Made by a program: the position numbers and the translations under genes
Part shown: positions 25,687 through 36,000 of the stretch, piece after piece
Layout of the letters: the number at the start of each line of letters is the position of its first letter
Numbering within the stretch: position 1 is the stretch's first letter
Origin: Pasteurella oralis
Lineage (GTDB): Bacteria > Pseudomonadota > Gammaproteobacteria > Enterobacterales > Pasteurellaceae
Direction of reading: 5' to 3'
DNA length: 40,752 nucleotides
NCBI RefSeq assembly: GCF_002850605.1
Contig: NZ_NXGB01000011.1
Span: forward strand, 1-40,752
Notes under the pieces: generated by a model
The model's input: the letters and a program-made list of their open reading frames with translations, nothing else
What the model was told of the DNA's origin: nothing
Database searches by the model: none

Positions 25687-25926
25687 TCACAAATCAAGCT
25701 TCATTTGTAAATTCAACCAAAACTCAGAACTCGTATTAAACAATTTAGCCAACTCAAATGCCATGTCTAAAGATAATTTTGTATTGTTATTAACTATCGC
25801 GCTTGCTGTATTTCTATGCACATCCAACAAGAGCTAAATCAGCAATTTTTAAATTTAATGGTATTAAATATTCTGCTAATAAAATATCACCTATAGTTGA
25901 TGGTTTCTCTTTACTTTATTCATCAT
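25687..25926 (-). pseudogene. HigA-type antitoxin, frameshifted
   Basis: The minus strand reads 'KPSTIGDILLAEYLIPLNLK' and 'IADLAL', then after a frame change 'VHRNTASAIVNNNTKLSLDM' and 'AFELAKLFNTSSEFWLNLQM', ending 'KLDL' at the stop 25687-25689. This is the HTH domain of the HigA/VapI antitoxin family. The frame is also broken near the start codon (25926) and by an indel before 'VHRN'. A further out-of-frame tail to about 25600 may be its original C-terminus. It is not functional. Confidence 0.8.
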
Positions 25927-25953
25927 TAATCCTCTATTCTATGTTCTATAAAA

Positions 25954-26088
25954 TCATATTTTATATTCATGTTTATCTAATCTAATTTCTGATATTTTTT
26001 GTCTACAACGTTCTTTAAATCGAAATATTAAACGGTATTTTCCATTGATTCTTATCGAATAAAGATTATTCCTACCACATTCAGCCAT
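25954..26088 (-). pseudogene. HigB/RelE-type toxin, C-terminal fragment
   Basis: The minus-strand frame gives 'GRNNLYSIRINGKYRLIFRF' and ends 'EIRLDKHEYKI' at the stop 25954-25956. This corresponds to the last third of HigB toxins, with the 'YSIRINxxYRI-F' core. The N-terminal two thirds are missing; trmL begins 52 bases beyond the fragment. It lies directly before the higA remnant in the usual toxin-first order. Confidence 0.7.
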
Positions 26089-26139
26089 CACCAAAACTAT
26101 GCTAAAATTCCCTCTACTTTTTCTCAATCATGATTAATT

Positions 26140-26616
26140 ATGTTAGATATTGTTTTATACGAACCTGAGATTCCACAAAATACTGGCAATATTATTCGGT
26201 TATGTGCAAATACGGGGTTTCGTTTACATTTAATTGAACCATTAGGCTTTACTTGGGATGATAAGAAATTGCGCCGATCGGGCTTGGATTATCATGAATT
26301 TGCCGAAATAAAACGACATAAAACTTTTGACGCATTTTTACAAACAGAACAGCCTAAACGCCTATTTGCATTGACCACGAAAGGCACGCCTGCTCACAGC
26401 CAAGTACAATTTGAATTAGGTGATTATTTAATGTTTGGTCCTGAAAGCCGCGGCATTCCTATGGCTATCCTCGATAGCTTACCTACGCAGCAAAAAATTC
26501 GGATTCCAATGACAGAAAATAGCCGCAGCATGAATTTATCCAATTCTGTTGCTGTTGCCGTTTATGAAGCTTGGCGTCAACTAAGTTATCTAGGTGCTAC
26601 TAATGTTATACGCTAA
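26140..26616 (+). CDS. trmL: tRNA (cytidine/uridine-34 2'-O)-methyltransferase TrmL
   Basis: TrmL methylates the wobble ribose of tRNA-Leu isoacceptors. It is a SPOUT methyltransferase with a knotted SAM site. The 158 residues match the family (157 in E. coli). Motifs are '[18 protein letters not shown]' near the start, 'FGPESRGIP' near 109 and the knot '[18 protein letters not shown]' near the end. It stands alone beside the toxin-antitoxin remnant. Confidence 0.95.
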   Translation: MLDIVLYEPEIPQNTGNIIRLCANTGFRLHLIEPLGFTWDDKKLRRSGLDYHEFAEIKRHKTFDAFLQTEQPKRLFALTTKGTPAHSQVQFELGDYLMFGPESRGIPMAILDSLPTQQKIRIPMTENSRSMNLSNSVAVAVYEAWRQLSYLGATNVIR

Positions 26617-26637
26617 AGCAAAACTTTAAAAAAATAG

Positions 26638-26646
26638 ACCGCACTT
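26638..26646 (-). repeat. DNA uptake signal core
   Basis: Between trmL and the VirK/YbjX gene. It is the first uptake signal after the 6 kb gap. Confidence 0.85.
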
Positions 26647-26656
26647 TACAAATTGA

Positions 26657-26675
26657 AGGTCGCCTTAGGCGACCT
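26657..26675. terminator. Hairpin between convergent trmL and the VirK/YbjX gene
   Basis: AGGTCGCC and GGCGACCT form a perfect 8-base-pair stem around TTA. T runs are weak on either side, so termination is likely but unproven. Confidence 0.5.
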
Positions 26676-26677
26676 GA

Positions 26678-27547
26678 CTATTGTTGCAAAATGCGATTCA
26701 TTGAATCTTGTAATTGCTCTAACATCGCATAGCGCTTACGATACATCGAACGCTTATTACTCGGAATACTCTCCATCTCTTTGATATTGAATTGTACTGG
26801 CAATTCCCAGTAATCTTTTAACACGCCTGCTGATTCAGCAAAAATCGCATCATAATCCACCACATAACGTTTACTTTGTACTAAACGCGATTTGTTTTGA
26901 TACTTATGTGGAATACCTAATAATTTTTGATAACCAAAGGCGTTAGTTAATGCTTTCATTGCTTCCACCATCAAGTATGCTGGACGTAAACCATGACATT
27001 TTTTAGTCAGTTGTTTCACAATGTCTTTTGAACCATCAAAATTTGGACCTTGAATCACAGCAATTAATAACGCTTGTTCAACTTTACCAAAAGTTAAAAG
27101 ATAGATTAGTTCTTGCGTCGGTCTATAACGTAATTCTAGCGCCCAGAAACCTTCCATCGCTTGGTATTGATTAAGATTTAAATAAAGCTCAAAATCCTCT
27201 ATAACTTCACCAAAACAAATAGGTTGTTGCCACAATTGAGGTAAGCCAAGTGTGGTCAATTTTGCTGGAATAAAATGTAAGTTATCACAAATACTAGCAA
27301 AACGTTGTTGTGTATTAAAACGTTTATCTAAGAAACGATGAGCAAGCGGATAACTAAAACTCGCTTTCTTATTGAGCAAATCAACTAAACTTGGATGAGT
27401 ATTAATAAATTGTTCAAAACGTTTAATATAAGTAAAGTGCAATAATGAACGTAGCTGAAAACGAAAACGTTTTAGACGATAGGATTTTTTGCCTCGATCA
27501 GGATATAACGCATGTGGACTTGGCCATTGATATAATTGGTTTGCCAT
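26678..27547 (-). CDS. VirK/YbjX family protein (DUF535)
   Basis: The 289 residues from ATG 27547 fit the VirK/YbjX family, whose members occur in enterobacteria and Pasteurellaceae and have been linked to resistance to antimicrobial peptides and envelope stress. Family-like segments are 'YRLKRFRFQLRSLLHFTY', 'HRFLDKRFNTQQRFASICDN', 'EGFWALELRYRPTQELIYLL' and 'KMESIPSNKRSMYRKRYAML'-like basic stretches near the end. No signal peptide is visible. An upstream in-frame TTG (27556) is less likely as the start. The biochemical activity of the family is not established. Confidence 0.8.
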   Translation of the reverse strand: MANQLYQWPSPHALYPDRGKKSYRLKRFRFQLRSLLHFTYIKRFEQFINTHPSLVDLLNKKASFSYPLAHRFLDKRFNTQQRFASICDNLHFIPAKLTTLGLPQLWQQPICFGEVIEDFELYLNLNQYQAMEGFWALELRYRPTQELIYLLTFGKVEQALLIAVIQGPNFDGSKDIVKQLTKKCHGLRPAYLMVEAMKALTNAFGYQKLLGIPHKYQNKSRLVQSKRYVVDYDAIFAESAGVLKDYWELPVQFNIKEMESIPSNKRSMYRKRYAMLEQLQDSMNRILQQ

Positions 27548-27657
27548 AAAATTCAAATAAGTCAGATTAAAGATGGACTATTTTCGCACAATTTGCTGAT
27601 CTTTTCATTTTTTTATCTGTATTTATCAGGTATCCTAAGCGCCACAAAGGAGCGTTT

Positions 27658-28275
27658 ATGTCTGACATCAAATTGAATTATCACAAAACTCATTTTCTCA
27701 CTAGTGCCCCAAATATTCGTGCTTTACCAGAAGATACTGGCATTGAAATTGCTTTTGCTGGTCGCTCAAATGCAGGAAAATCAACAGCGTTAAATGCCTT
27801 AACGAATCAAAAAAGTTTAGCACGTACCTCAAAAACACCGGGACGAACTCAATTAATTAACTTATTTGAAGTTGAGCCACAATGTAAGCTAGTGGACTTA
27901 CCGGGTTATGGTTATGCAGCAGTCCCTGAACAAATGAAGATTCAATGGCAAAAAGCGCTCGGTGAATATTTACAAAAACGGGCATGTTTAGCAGGTCTAG
28001 TGGTGTTAATGGATATTCGCCATCCACTCAAAGATCTCGATCAGCAAATGATTGAATGGGCAGTTTCTGCCAATTTACCAGTACTCTTATTGCTGACTAA
28101 AGCAGATAAATTAAGTCAAAGTGCCAGAAGTAAACAAGTCAAAATGGTCCGTGAAGCGATTTTACCTTTCCAAGGAGATATCCAAGTAGATGCTTTTTCT
28201 GCTTTAAATAAAATTGGTATTGATCGCCTTGCAACAAAATTAGATAGCTGGTTTGCACCACTTTTTGCTGAATAA
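27658..28275 (+). CDS. engB: Ribosome biogenesis GTPase EngB (YihA/YsxC)
   Basis: EngB is an essential GTPase in large-subunit assembly. The 205 residues show G1 'GRSNAGKST' (35-43), G2/switch I '[12 protein letters not shown]', G3 'DLPGYGYA', G4 'TKAD' and G5 near 'DAFSA'. GGAG lies before the ATG. It is divergent from the VirK/YbjX gene and followed by a terminator that overlaps the comM control region. Confidence 0.96.
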   Translation: MSDIKLNYHKTHFLTSAPNIRALPEDTGIEIAFAGRSNAGKSTALNALTNQKSLARTSKTPGRTQLINLFEVEPQCKLVDLPGYGYAAVPEQMKIQWQKALGEYLQKRACLAGLVVLMDIRHPLKDLDQQMIEWAVSANLPVLLLLTKADKLSQSARSKQVKMVREAILPFQGDIQVDAFSALNKIGIDRLATKLDSWFAPLFAE

Positions 28276-28283
28276 TAATTTGT

Positions 28284-28305
28284 TTCTGCGATCTAAATCG
28301 TAAAA
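28284..28305 (+). promoter_or_regulatory. CRP-S (Sxy-dependent) site of comM
   Basis: TGCGA-N6-TCGTA has the C-G-A signature in both half-sites and has the same half-sites as the comF site. It lies eight bases after the engB stop. comM belongs to the CRP-S regulon in H. influenzae. With TATTCT (28342-28347) as -10 the site would be near -59; a class II start near 28336 has only a poor -10. Confidence 0.8.
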
Positions 28306-28344
28306 AAGTGTGAAATTCATGAAAAATGAAGCGCACTTTTTTAT
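28302..28344. terminator. engB terminator inside the comM promoter
   Basis: AAAAAAGTGTG pairs with CGCACTTTTTT (one wobble), and inside it TTCAT-GAAAA-ATGAA forms a second perfect stem. The A and T runs make it work in either direction. It begins within the right half of the CRP-S site, so the comM transcript must begin in or after it. Confidence 0.8.
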
Positions 28345-28383
28345 TCTCTGCAAGTTTTCTTTTTCTAACTTGTGGAGTCAAGG

Positions 28384-29916
28384 ATGTCTCTTGCTATTGT
28401 ATATAGTCGCGCCTCTATTGGTATACAAGCCCCTTTAGTGACAATTGAAGTGCATTTTAGTAATGGCAAACCGCAATTTAATTTAGTCGGTTTACCAGAA
28501 AAAACAGTGAAAGAAGCACAAGATCGGGTACGTAGTGCACTATTAAATGCCCAATTCAAATATCCCGCCAAACGCATTACCGTTAACCTCGCACCAGCAG
28601 ACTTACCCAAAGAAGGCGGGCGTTTTGATCTACCTATTGCACTTGGTATGCTCGCAGCAGCAGGACAAATTGAAGCACAAAAACTACAACAATTTGAGTT
28701 TGTTGGTGAGTTAGCACTTACTGGTGAACTACGTGGTGTACAAGGTGTCATTCCAGCCATTCTTGCCGCTCAAAAAGCAAAACGGAAGTTAATTATAGCC
28801 AGCCAAAATGCGAACGAAGCAAGCCTAGTTTCAAACCAACAAACTTATTTCGCCAATAATTTATTAGATGTTGTGAACTTCCTAAATGAACGTATCAATT
28901 TGCCTTTAGCTTCGACATTAACAGCACAAAGTGCGGTCGGTTTTTCACAAAAAAATCCGCTGGATTTAACCGATATTATTGGTCAACAACATGCCAAACG
29001 CGCTTTAACCATTGCTGCAGCCGGGCAACATAATTTGCTCTTTTTAGGACCGCCAGGTACGGGAAAAACGATGTTGGCAAGTCGCTTAACAATGTTGCTA
29101 CCTGATATGACAGACCAAGAAGCGATTGAAACTGCCGCAGTAACTAGCCTAGTGCATAATGAATTAAACTTTCATAATTGGAAACAACGCCCTTTTCGCA
29201 CTCCTCATCATAGCGCATCTATTCCTGCTTTGGTCGGCGGTGGAACTATCCCTAAACCGGGTGAAATTTCACTCGCGCACAATGGCGTTCTTTTTCTCGA
29301 TGAGTTGCCCGAATTTGACCGCAAAGTCTTAGATGCGCTACGTCAACCATTAGAAAGTGGCAATATTATCATTTCACGAGCTAATGCCAAAATTGAGTTT
29401 CCTGCACGTTTTCAATTAGTTGCTGCAATGAACCCTAGCCCAACAGGGCATTATCAAGGCCCTCATAATCGTGCGACTCCGCAACAAGTTATGCGCTATT
29501 TAAACCGCCTTTCTGGTCCATTTTTGGATCGTTTTGACTTATCTATCGAAGTACCATTATTACCACAAGGTGCATTACAAAATAACCATAGTGAACGAGG
29601 TGAAAGTAGCGTACAAGTGCGCGAGAAAGTATTAAAAGTACGTGAGATTCAACTTAGTCGAGCAGGCAAAATCAATGCATATTTAACCAGTAAAGAAATT
29701 GAGCGAGATTGTAAACTCGATAATAAAGATGCGTTGTTTTTAGAAAATGCACTAGCTAAATTAGGCTTATCAGTACGCGCCTATCACCGCATTTTAAAAG
29801 TAGCACGCACAATTGCTGATCTCAATAATGAAACACAAATTAATCAAAATCATTTAGCTGAAGCGCTCAGCTATCGAGCAATGGACAGATTATTACAAAA
29901 GTTATCCCAGTTGTAA
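28384..29916 (+). CDS. comM: ComM, AAA+ branch-migration helicase for transformation (YifB family)
   Basis: ComM is a hexameric helicase that extends strand exchange of incoming DNA during natural transformation. From ATG 28384 (GGAG seven bases before) it has 510 residues (509 in H. influenzae). The Lon-like N-terminal domain spans about 1-170. The Mg-chelatase-type AAA+ domain has Walker A 'GPPGTGKT' (222-229) and Walker B 'GVLFLDELPEF'. The C-terminal helical domain includes 'LSVRAYHRILKVARTIADL'. An uptake signal lies inside, encoding Gln-Ser-Ala-Val. It has its own CRP-S site. Confidence 0.95.
   Translation: MSLAIVYSRASIGIQAPLVTIEVHFSNGKPQFNLVGLPEKTVKEAQDRVRSALLNAQFKYPAKRITVNLAPADLPKEGGRFDLPIALGMLAAAGQIEAQKLQQFEFVGELALTGELRGVQGVIPAILAAQKAKRKLIIASQNANEASLVSNQQTYFANNLLDVVNFLNERINLPLASTLTAQSAVGFSQKNPLDLTDIIGQQHAKRALTIAAAGQHNLLFLGPPGTGKTMLASRLTMLLPDMTDQEAIETAAVTSLVHNELNFHNWKQRPFRTPHHSASIPALVGGGTIPKPGEISLAHNGVLFLDELPEFDRKVLDALRQPLESGNIIISRANAKIEFPARFQLVAAMNPSPTGHYQGPHNRATPQQVMRYLNRLSGPFLDRFDLSIEVPLLPQGALQNNHSERGESSVQVREKVLKVREIQLSRAGKINAYLTSKEIERDCKLDNKDALFLENALAKLGLSVRAYHRILKVARTIADLNNETQINQNHLAEALSYRAMDRLLQKLSQL
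28929..28937 (+). repeat. DNA uptake signal core
   Basis: Within comM, encoding Gln-Ser-Ala-Val. Confidence 0.85.
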
Positions 29917-29992
29917 AATGTGCCTATCTATTAAGCAACCTAGCTTATCAGCGCTTAATCATAATGTTTTATACAAAACATTAATAAAATCG

Positions 29993-30001
29993 ACCGCACT
30001 T
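29993..30001 (-). repeat. DNA uptake signal core
   Basis: Between convergent comM and yibQ, just beyond the yibQ stop. Confidence 0.85.
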
Positions 30002-30006
30002 TTACC

Positions 30007-30846
30007 TTACTGTGGTACTCCTCTTAGCATTGGTACAAATCGATAAGGTGATATTGATGTGGGTGCTGGAATGTCATTAAACAATAAAATAAAAGGTTTT
30101 ATTGGTACTACTTTTTCATTGCGCCATAAACTCCCAATACCGACTAATTGCACATCGGCTGGTAAATTTTTCAATCCAGCTTGTAAAACAGCAACTGTAT
30201 TTTTACGCGGATGTCCGATAGCAATTGCAGCACCATGTTTTTGTGCATAATGAACAGCACGCTGAAATTGACGTTGAACATCAGCATATTCATTACTATC
30301 ATCAAGGAAAATATGGCGTTCAAGGGAAGGTATACCTTGTTCCTTTGCTATTTTGTGCGCAACACTACGCCCAATAGTACGACTATCTAAAAAGAACAAA
30401 TGTTGTTCTCGTAAAGCTATCATCAGTTTTGTCATCAAATCTACATCAGAAGTTGCAGCGCTTCCCATATGGTTATTCATACCAATTGCATAAGAAACAA
30501 TGTCTTTCGCTGTTTTTACACGTTGCTTAACTTCCGTTTCAGTTAAGCCTAAAGTTAAACCGCCTGCTTCTATTTTTTGCTGATTTAATGGCTGCATTGG
30601 CATATGAATCAATACATCTCGCCCTTGTTGCTGTGCTTGTAAATTACGTTGCTGTGCATGAGGTGCAGAAGGGATAATTGCGACAGAAACCGCTTTCGGC
30701 ATTGCATAGACTTGCGCATCTTCTTTTTGATGGTAGCCTATATCATCAATCACAATTGCAAGCTTCGCTGCTTGTACTGGAGCAGCAAACAAAATTCCAG
30801 CAAAAACGACCGCACTTTTAAGCCCAGCTAAGATCAACTTACTCAT
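30007..30846 (-). CDS. yibQ: YibQ, divergent polysaccharide deacetylase family
   Basis: This is an exported protein of the DUF610 deacetylase-like family, usually paired with envC; its substrate is unknown. The 279 residues start with a signal peptide ending near 'APVQA'. 'LAIVIDDIGYH' holds the Asp pair of the fold, and 'IHMPMQP', 'MNNHMGSAAT', 'FFLDSRT' and 'IAIGHPR' follow. The ATG overlaps the envC stop by four bases (ATGA), so translation is coupled. An uptake signal lies inside the signal-peptide coding region (KSAVVF). Confidence 0.9.
   Translation of the reverse strand: MSKLILAGLKSAVVFAGILFAAPVQAAKLAIVIDDIGYHQKEDAQVYAMPKAVSVAIIPSAPHAQQRNLQAQQQGRDVLIHMPMQPLNQQKIEAGGLTLGLTETEVKQRVKTAKDIVSYAIGMNNHMGSAATSDVDLMTKLMIALREQHLFFLDSRTIGRSVAHKIAKEQGIPSLERHIFLDDSNEYADVQRQFQRAVHYAQKHGAAIAIGHPRKNTVAVLQAGLKNLPADVQLVGIGSLWRNEKVVPIKPFILLFNDIPAPTSISPYRFVPMLRGVPQ
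30809..30817 (-). repeat. DNA uptake signal core
   Basis: Within the yibQ signal peptide, encoding Lys-Ser-Ala-Val. Confidence 0.85.
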
Positions 30847-32072
30847 TTCAACCAACCTACTGGATTGACTGCCACGCCTTTACGGCGAATTTCAAAATAT
30901 AACCCTGATTGTGATTGTCCCCCACTGGTTCCGACTTCGGCAATCTTCTGTCCCGCTTTAACAAATTGCCCTTCTTTTACTGTGACCGATTGATTATAAC
31001 CATATAAACTTAAATCATTTTCACCATGCTTTACAATCACCATCAAACCATAGCCTTGTAACCAACTAGCTAAAATGACGCGTCCATCAGCAATTGATTT
31101 CACTGTCGTACCAGCAGCTGCGCTAATTACCATTCCTTTCCAGCGCAATTCACCCATTTGTATTGAACCAAAACTATTTAAAATCTTGCCGACTACAGGA
31201 TAAACATATTGTTTATTGGGTTTACCCAACCCACTTGCACTTGCCATCAATTGCTTTTCTTGTGCTGTTGGTTTATAAGGCTTTTGTGTTTTCTTTTCTT
31301 CTGCTTGTTTTTTCTGTGCATAGACCTCACGCTCACGTTGCTCTTGCTGGCGAGCCGCTTGTTCAGCACGTTGAATCTCTTGGCGTAACGCATTTTCATT
31401 AGCACGCAATGTTTCTAAACGTGTTTCATCACGTGATAAATTACGATTCAATTGATTTAAAGTTGATTGGCGTTCTTGCTGAACTTTTTGTAATTCTTGT
31501 TGCTGCTTTTTTTGTATTGATAATTGCGTTTGCTGTGCTTTTTGCTGCTCAATGATTAATTCTTTATCTTTCGCTAATTGCGTCTGAGTTGCTTTTAATT
31601 CATCAATAAGAGCGACACGCACTTGGTTTATATGCGCATAATATTGCTTCATCCGATCCGCATTTTTCGCCTCATCAGAAAGCATTCGCTCTAATGTTGA
31701 TGGATTCGCACCAGAGCGATAAGCAGAATCCAGTTGTTTCGCAAGCTTCTGTTTTTGCTCTTTTTCTTGTTGTTCTAAACGCTTAATTTGTTTATCCGTT
31801 TCATTAATTTGCTTACGGATTTCTTTTAAATCTATTTCAGTTTGGCGCAATTGACCAATTACATTATTAATCTGATTTTCTTGCATTTTTAATGTCGACT
31901 GAAGCTTTTGCTGCTCTTTTTTTTGCTCTGCAATTTTTTGTTCTTGTTGTTTAATTTGTTTTTGAATTTGCGACAAATCATTTGCTTGTACTGAAATAGC
32001 AACACATAAGCAACCACCAAAAAGTACAGTTAAGATTTTACGCATTTTATACTTATCCAATAAAAACCACAT
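30843..32072 (-). CDS. envC: Murein hydrolase activator EnvC
   Basis: EnvC is recruited to the septum by FtsEX and activates amidases that split daughter cells. The 409 residues have a signal peptide ('VLFGGCLCVAISVQA'), two long coiled coils rich in Lys, Glu and Gln (about 30-245), and a C-terminal LytM domain (about 290-409). That domain lacks the zinc-binding His residues of active M23 peptidases: 'RWKGMVISA' and 'GLYFEIRRKG' stand where His motifs would be, as expected for an activator. AGGAAAG supports the start at 32072; ATG 32045 would give a tidier signal peptide. Confidence 0.93.
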   Translation of the reverse strand: MWFLLDKYKMRKILTVLFGGCLCVAISVQANDLSQIQKQIKQQEQKIAEQKKEQQKLQSTLKMQENQINNVIGQLRQTEIDLKEIRKQINETDKQIKRLEQQEKEQKQKLAKQLDSAYRSGANPSTLERMLSDEAKNADRMKQYYAHINQVRVALIDELKATQTQLAKDKELIIEQQKAQQTQLSIQKKQQQELQKVQQERQSTLNQLNRNLSRDETRLETLRANENALRQEIQRAEQAARQQEQREREVYAQKKQAEEKKTQKPYKPTAQEKQLMASASGLGKPNKQYVYPVVGKILNSFGSIQMGELRWKGMVISAAAGTTVKSIADGRVILASWLQGYGLMVIVKHGENDLSLYGYNQSVTVKEGQFVKAGQKIAEVGTSGGQSQSGLYFEIRRKGVAVNPVGWLK

Positions 32073-32255
32073 TGCTAAACTTTCCTTTAATCAATTTCCA
32101 TTTAACTATACCATTATTTAGCCAACCGCTCTAAAGCTAATTTTCCCTTAAATTTTTGCGACAGATCAGGAAATCAAAGTATTTTCCTTTCAAAGGCACA
32201 GCTTTTTTGCTATAACTTGCGATATTATTTTTCATTAACATTGAGGAGATTTTCT

Positions 32256-32939
32256 ATGGAATTGGTCTTTATTCGTCACGGTTTCAGTGAGTGGAATGCA
32301 AAAAACTTATTCACTGGTTGGCGCGATGTCAACTTAACTGAACGCGGTATCGAGGAAGCAAAGTCAGCAGGTAAAAAATTACTTGAAGCAGGCTTTGAAT
32401 TTGATATTGCGTTTACATCTGTGTTAACTCGTGCAATCAAAACTTGTAATATCGTGCTAGAAGAATCTAACCAACTTTGGATTCCACAAGTGAAAAACTG
32501 GCGTTTAAATGAGCGTCACTACGGTGCATTACAAGGTTTAGATAAAAAGGCTACTGCAGAACAATACGGTGATGAACAAGTTCATATTTGGCGTCGTTCT
32601 TACGATATTTCTCCTCCAGATTTAGATCCTCAAGATCCACATTCTGCACATAATGACCGTCGTTATGCACATTTACCAAGCGATGTAGTGCCAGATGCTG
32701 AAAACTTAAAAATCACACTTGAGCGTGTATTACCATTCTGGGAAGATCAAATTGCACCAGCATTACTTTCGGGCAAACGCGTTCTTGTAACAGCGCACGG
32801 TAACTCATTACGTGCATTAGCAAAACATATTGAAGGTATTTCCGATGCTGACATTATGGATTTAGAAATCCCAACAGGTCAGCCATTAGTGTACAAATTA
32901 GATGACAATTTAAAAGTAGTTGAAAAATACTATCTTTAA
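32256..32939 (+). CDS. gpmA: 2,3-bisphosphoglycerate-dependent phosphoglycerate mutase
   Basis: It interconverts 3- and 2-phosphoglycerate in glycolysis and gluconeogenesis via a phosphohistidine. The 227 residues begin '[18 protein letters not shown]', with the catalytic His8. The second signature is '[10 protein letters not shown]' near 85-94 and the second His is in '[10 protein letters not shown]'. GAGGAG six bases before ATG 32256 fixes this start; an upstream in-frame ATG at 32217 lacks a ribosome site. It is divergent from envC. Confidence 0.97.
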   Translation: MELVFIRHGFSEWNAKNLFTGWRDVNLTERGIEEAKSAGKKLLEAGFEFDIAFTSVLTRAIKTCNIVLEESNQLWIPQVKNWRLNERHYGALQGLDKKATAEQYGDEQVHIWRRSYDISPPDLDPQDPHSAHNDRRYAHLPSDVVPDAENLKITLERVLPFWEDQIAPALLSGKRVLVTAHGNSLRALAKHIEGISDADIMDLEIPTGQPLVYKLDDNLKVVEKYYL

Positions 32940-32958
32940 TTACTAAAACGAAGAGATA

Positions 32959-32986
32959 AAAAATCGGGACTGTTGTCCCGATTTTT
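32959..32986 (+). terminator. gpmA terminator
   Basis: AAAAATCGGGAC-TGTT-GTCCCGATTTTT, a perfect 12-base-pair stem with T and A runs for both directions. Confidence 0.93.
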
Positions 32987-33002
32987 GTGCTTATTTGTTT
33001 TA

Positions 33003-33011
33003 AAGTGCGGT
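33003..33011 (+). repeat. DNA uptake signal core
   Basis: Between the gpmA terminator and the carB stop. Confidence 0.85.
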
Positions 33012-33035
33012 CACTTTTATTGTACTTTTAATCTA

Positions 33036-36000
33036 CTAAAATGCATTACTTAAACTACGATGTAAATCTTGGACAGAATACACTTCCGAATCCTCTGAAT
33101 ATCCTACACTTTCAACCAGTGCTTCTGCTTCAGCAAGGGTGGTTTGTAAAAAGACTTTTTGCTGTAATGCACTACGACGAATAGCATGACCATCCGTGAC
33201 AGTTTCCGCTAAACCACTTACTGTATTTATCACCATCGCAATCTCACTATTTTTAATGGCATCAACAATATTTGGGCGACCCTCTCGTACTTTGTTAATG
33301 ATTTGCACAAAAACACCATTTTCACGCAAGAATTTCGCGGTACCTAAAGTTGCACATAAACCATAGCCTGCTTCTTGTAATTTACGCGCAATTGATAATA
33401 AACGCGGCTTATCTGCATCATTTACTGACAAGAACACTTTTCCTGTTTTTGGAATACGCTCATTTGCACCTAACTGTGCTTTCAAAAATGCTTCAGCAAA
33501 CGTTTTACCAACACCCATCACTTCACCTGTTGAGCGCATTTCAGGTCCTAATACTGTATCAACGCCTGGGAACTTGATGAAGGGGAATACTGCCTCTTTT
33601 ACCGAATAAAAGTGTGGGATAATTTCACCCTGAATACCTTGTTGCTTCAAGCTGATGCCTGCCATGACACGTGCCGCAATTTTTGCTAGGGGGCGACCTG
33701 TCGCTTTACTGACAAATGGCACTGTACGGCTTGCACGAGGATTCACTTCAAGCACATAAATAACACTATCTTGTACTGCAAATTGGACATTCATTAAACC
33801 TTTCACGCCCAAAGCAAAAGCCATTTCAGTCGTTTGACGACGAATTTCATCTTGTACTGTCTGGCTTAATGAATGAGGTGGTAATGAGCACGCAGAATCA
33901 CCACTGTGAATGCCCACTTGCTCAATATGTTGCATAATACCGCCAATAACGACATCCTCACCATCACAAATACAATCCACATCTACTTCGATTGCATTGT
34001 TTAAGAAATGGTCTAGAAGAATCGGGCTATCATTAGATACTGATACGGCTTCACGCATATAACGCTCCAACTCTGTTACGTTATACACAATTTGCATCGC
34101 TCGCCCACCTAGCACATAAGATGGACGGACCACTAATGGATAGCCCACTTCTTCCGCTAATTTCACTGCTTCTTCTGCATTGCGTGCAGTACGGTTAATT
34201 GGCTGCTTTAAGTTTAATTTGTGCAAAACTTGTTGGAAACGTTCTCGGTCTTCTGCTGCATCAATGCTATCTGCTGATGTACCGATAATGTTTACACCAT
34301 TGGCATGTAAATCATTAGCCAGTTTCAATGGAGTTTGACCGCCATAATGTAAAATCACACCATAAGGCTTCTCTACATGAATAATTTCCAGTACATCTTC
34401 GAGCGTTAATGGCTCAAAATAAAGACGATCTGATGTATCAAAATCCGTTGACACCGTTTCTGGGTTACAATTCACCATAATAGTTTCAAAGCCACTTTCA
34501 CGTAAAGCAAGGGAAGCATGCACACAACAATAATCAAATTCAATCCCTTGCCCAATTCGGTTTGGCCCACCACCTAAGATCATGATTTTCTTTTTATCTG
34601 ATGGACGGCTTTCACATTCTTCTTCATAGGTAGAATAAAGATATGCGGTATCAGAAGTAAATTCACCGGCACAAGTATCGACTCGCTTATAAACAGGATG
34701 TAAATTTAACGAAATACGTTTATTTCTGACCGCACTTTCTGTTGATTTAGTCAGTTGCGCAATACGTTTATCAGAAAAACCCTTGCGTTTTAAACGACGA
34801 AGTTCGACATAATCCAGTTCAGCTAAACTGCGTTTTTCAAGTGCTAATTCTTCTAATACCAAATCTTGAATTTGGATTAAAAACCAAGGATCAATTTTGC
34901 TGTAATGCTGCACTTCATCTAAGCTAAAACCTGCACCAAAGGCATCGGCGACATATAAAATACGGATCGGTCCGGGATTACCTAATTCTTGACGAATTTT
35001 CTCCGGCTCTTCAGACATGAGATTAAAACCGCAAATCCCTGTTTCTAAACCCCGTAACGCTTTTTGCAATGATTCTTGGAAAGTACGTCCCATCGCCATC
35101 ACTTCACCCACCGATTTCATTTGCGTCGTTAAACGATCATCCGCTTGCGGGAATTTCTCAAAAGCAAAACGTGGCACTTTAGTCACCACATAGTCAATCG
35201 ACGGTTCAAAGGAAGCAGGAATTAAACCACCAGTAATATCATTGCGTAATTCATTTAAAGTATAGCCAACTGCTAATTTAGCTGCGACTTTAGCAATTGG
35301 GAAACCAGTTGCTTTTGAGGCAAGCGCAGAAGAACGACTTACACGAGGGTTCATTTCAATCACTATCATCTCGCCATTGGCAGGATTAATCGCAAACTGC
35401 ACATTTGAACCACCCGTATCCACACCAATTTCACGTAACACCGCAAGGCTAGCATTACGCATGATCTGGTATTCTTTATCGGTTAAGGTTTGCGCCGGTG
35501 CAACAGTAATAGAATCCCCTGTATGTACGCCCATTGGATCGAAATTTTCAATCGAACACACGATAATACAGTTATCCGCTTTATCTCGCACCACTTCCAT
35601 TTCATATTCTTTCCAACCTAACACCGATTGTTCGATCAATAATTCATGTGTAGGTGATGCATCAAAACCACGCTCACAAATTGCCATAAACTCATCTTTA
35701 TTATAAGCGATACCACCACCTGAACCGCCCATCGTAAAAGATGGACGAATCAAGGTCGGAAAACCGACTTCTGCTTGCGCTGCCCAAGCTTCTTCAAAGG
35801 TATGACAAACAAAGGATTTTGGTGAGCTTAAACCAATTTTTTCCATTGCTTCTTTAAAGCGTCCACGGTCTTCCGCTTTATCAATCGCATCTTCTGTCGC
35901 ACCAATAAGCTCCACATTGTATTTTTTCAACACACCGTTTTTGGATAAATCCAATGCGCAATTTAATGCAGTTTGTCCCCCCATCGTAGGTAAAATCGCA

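Noticed and set aside
25803-25985. Plus-strand frame of 60 codons
   Set aside because: It is antisense to the higA and higB remnants and has no family features or ribosome site.
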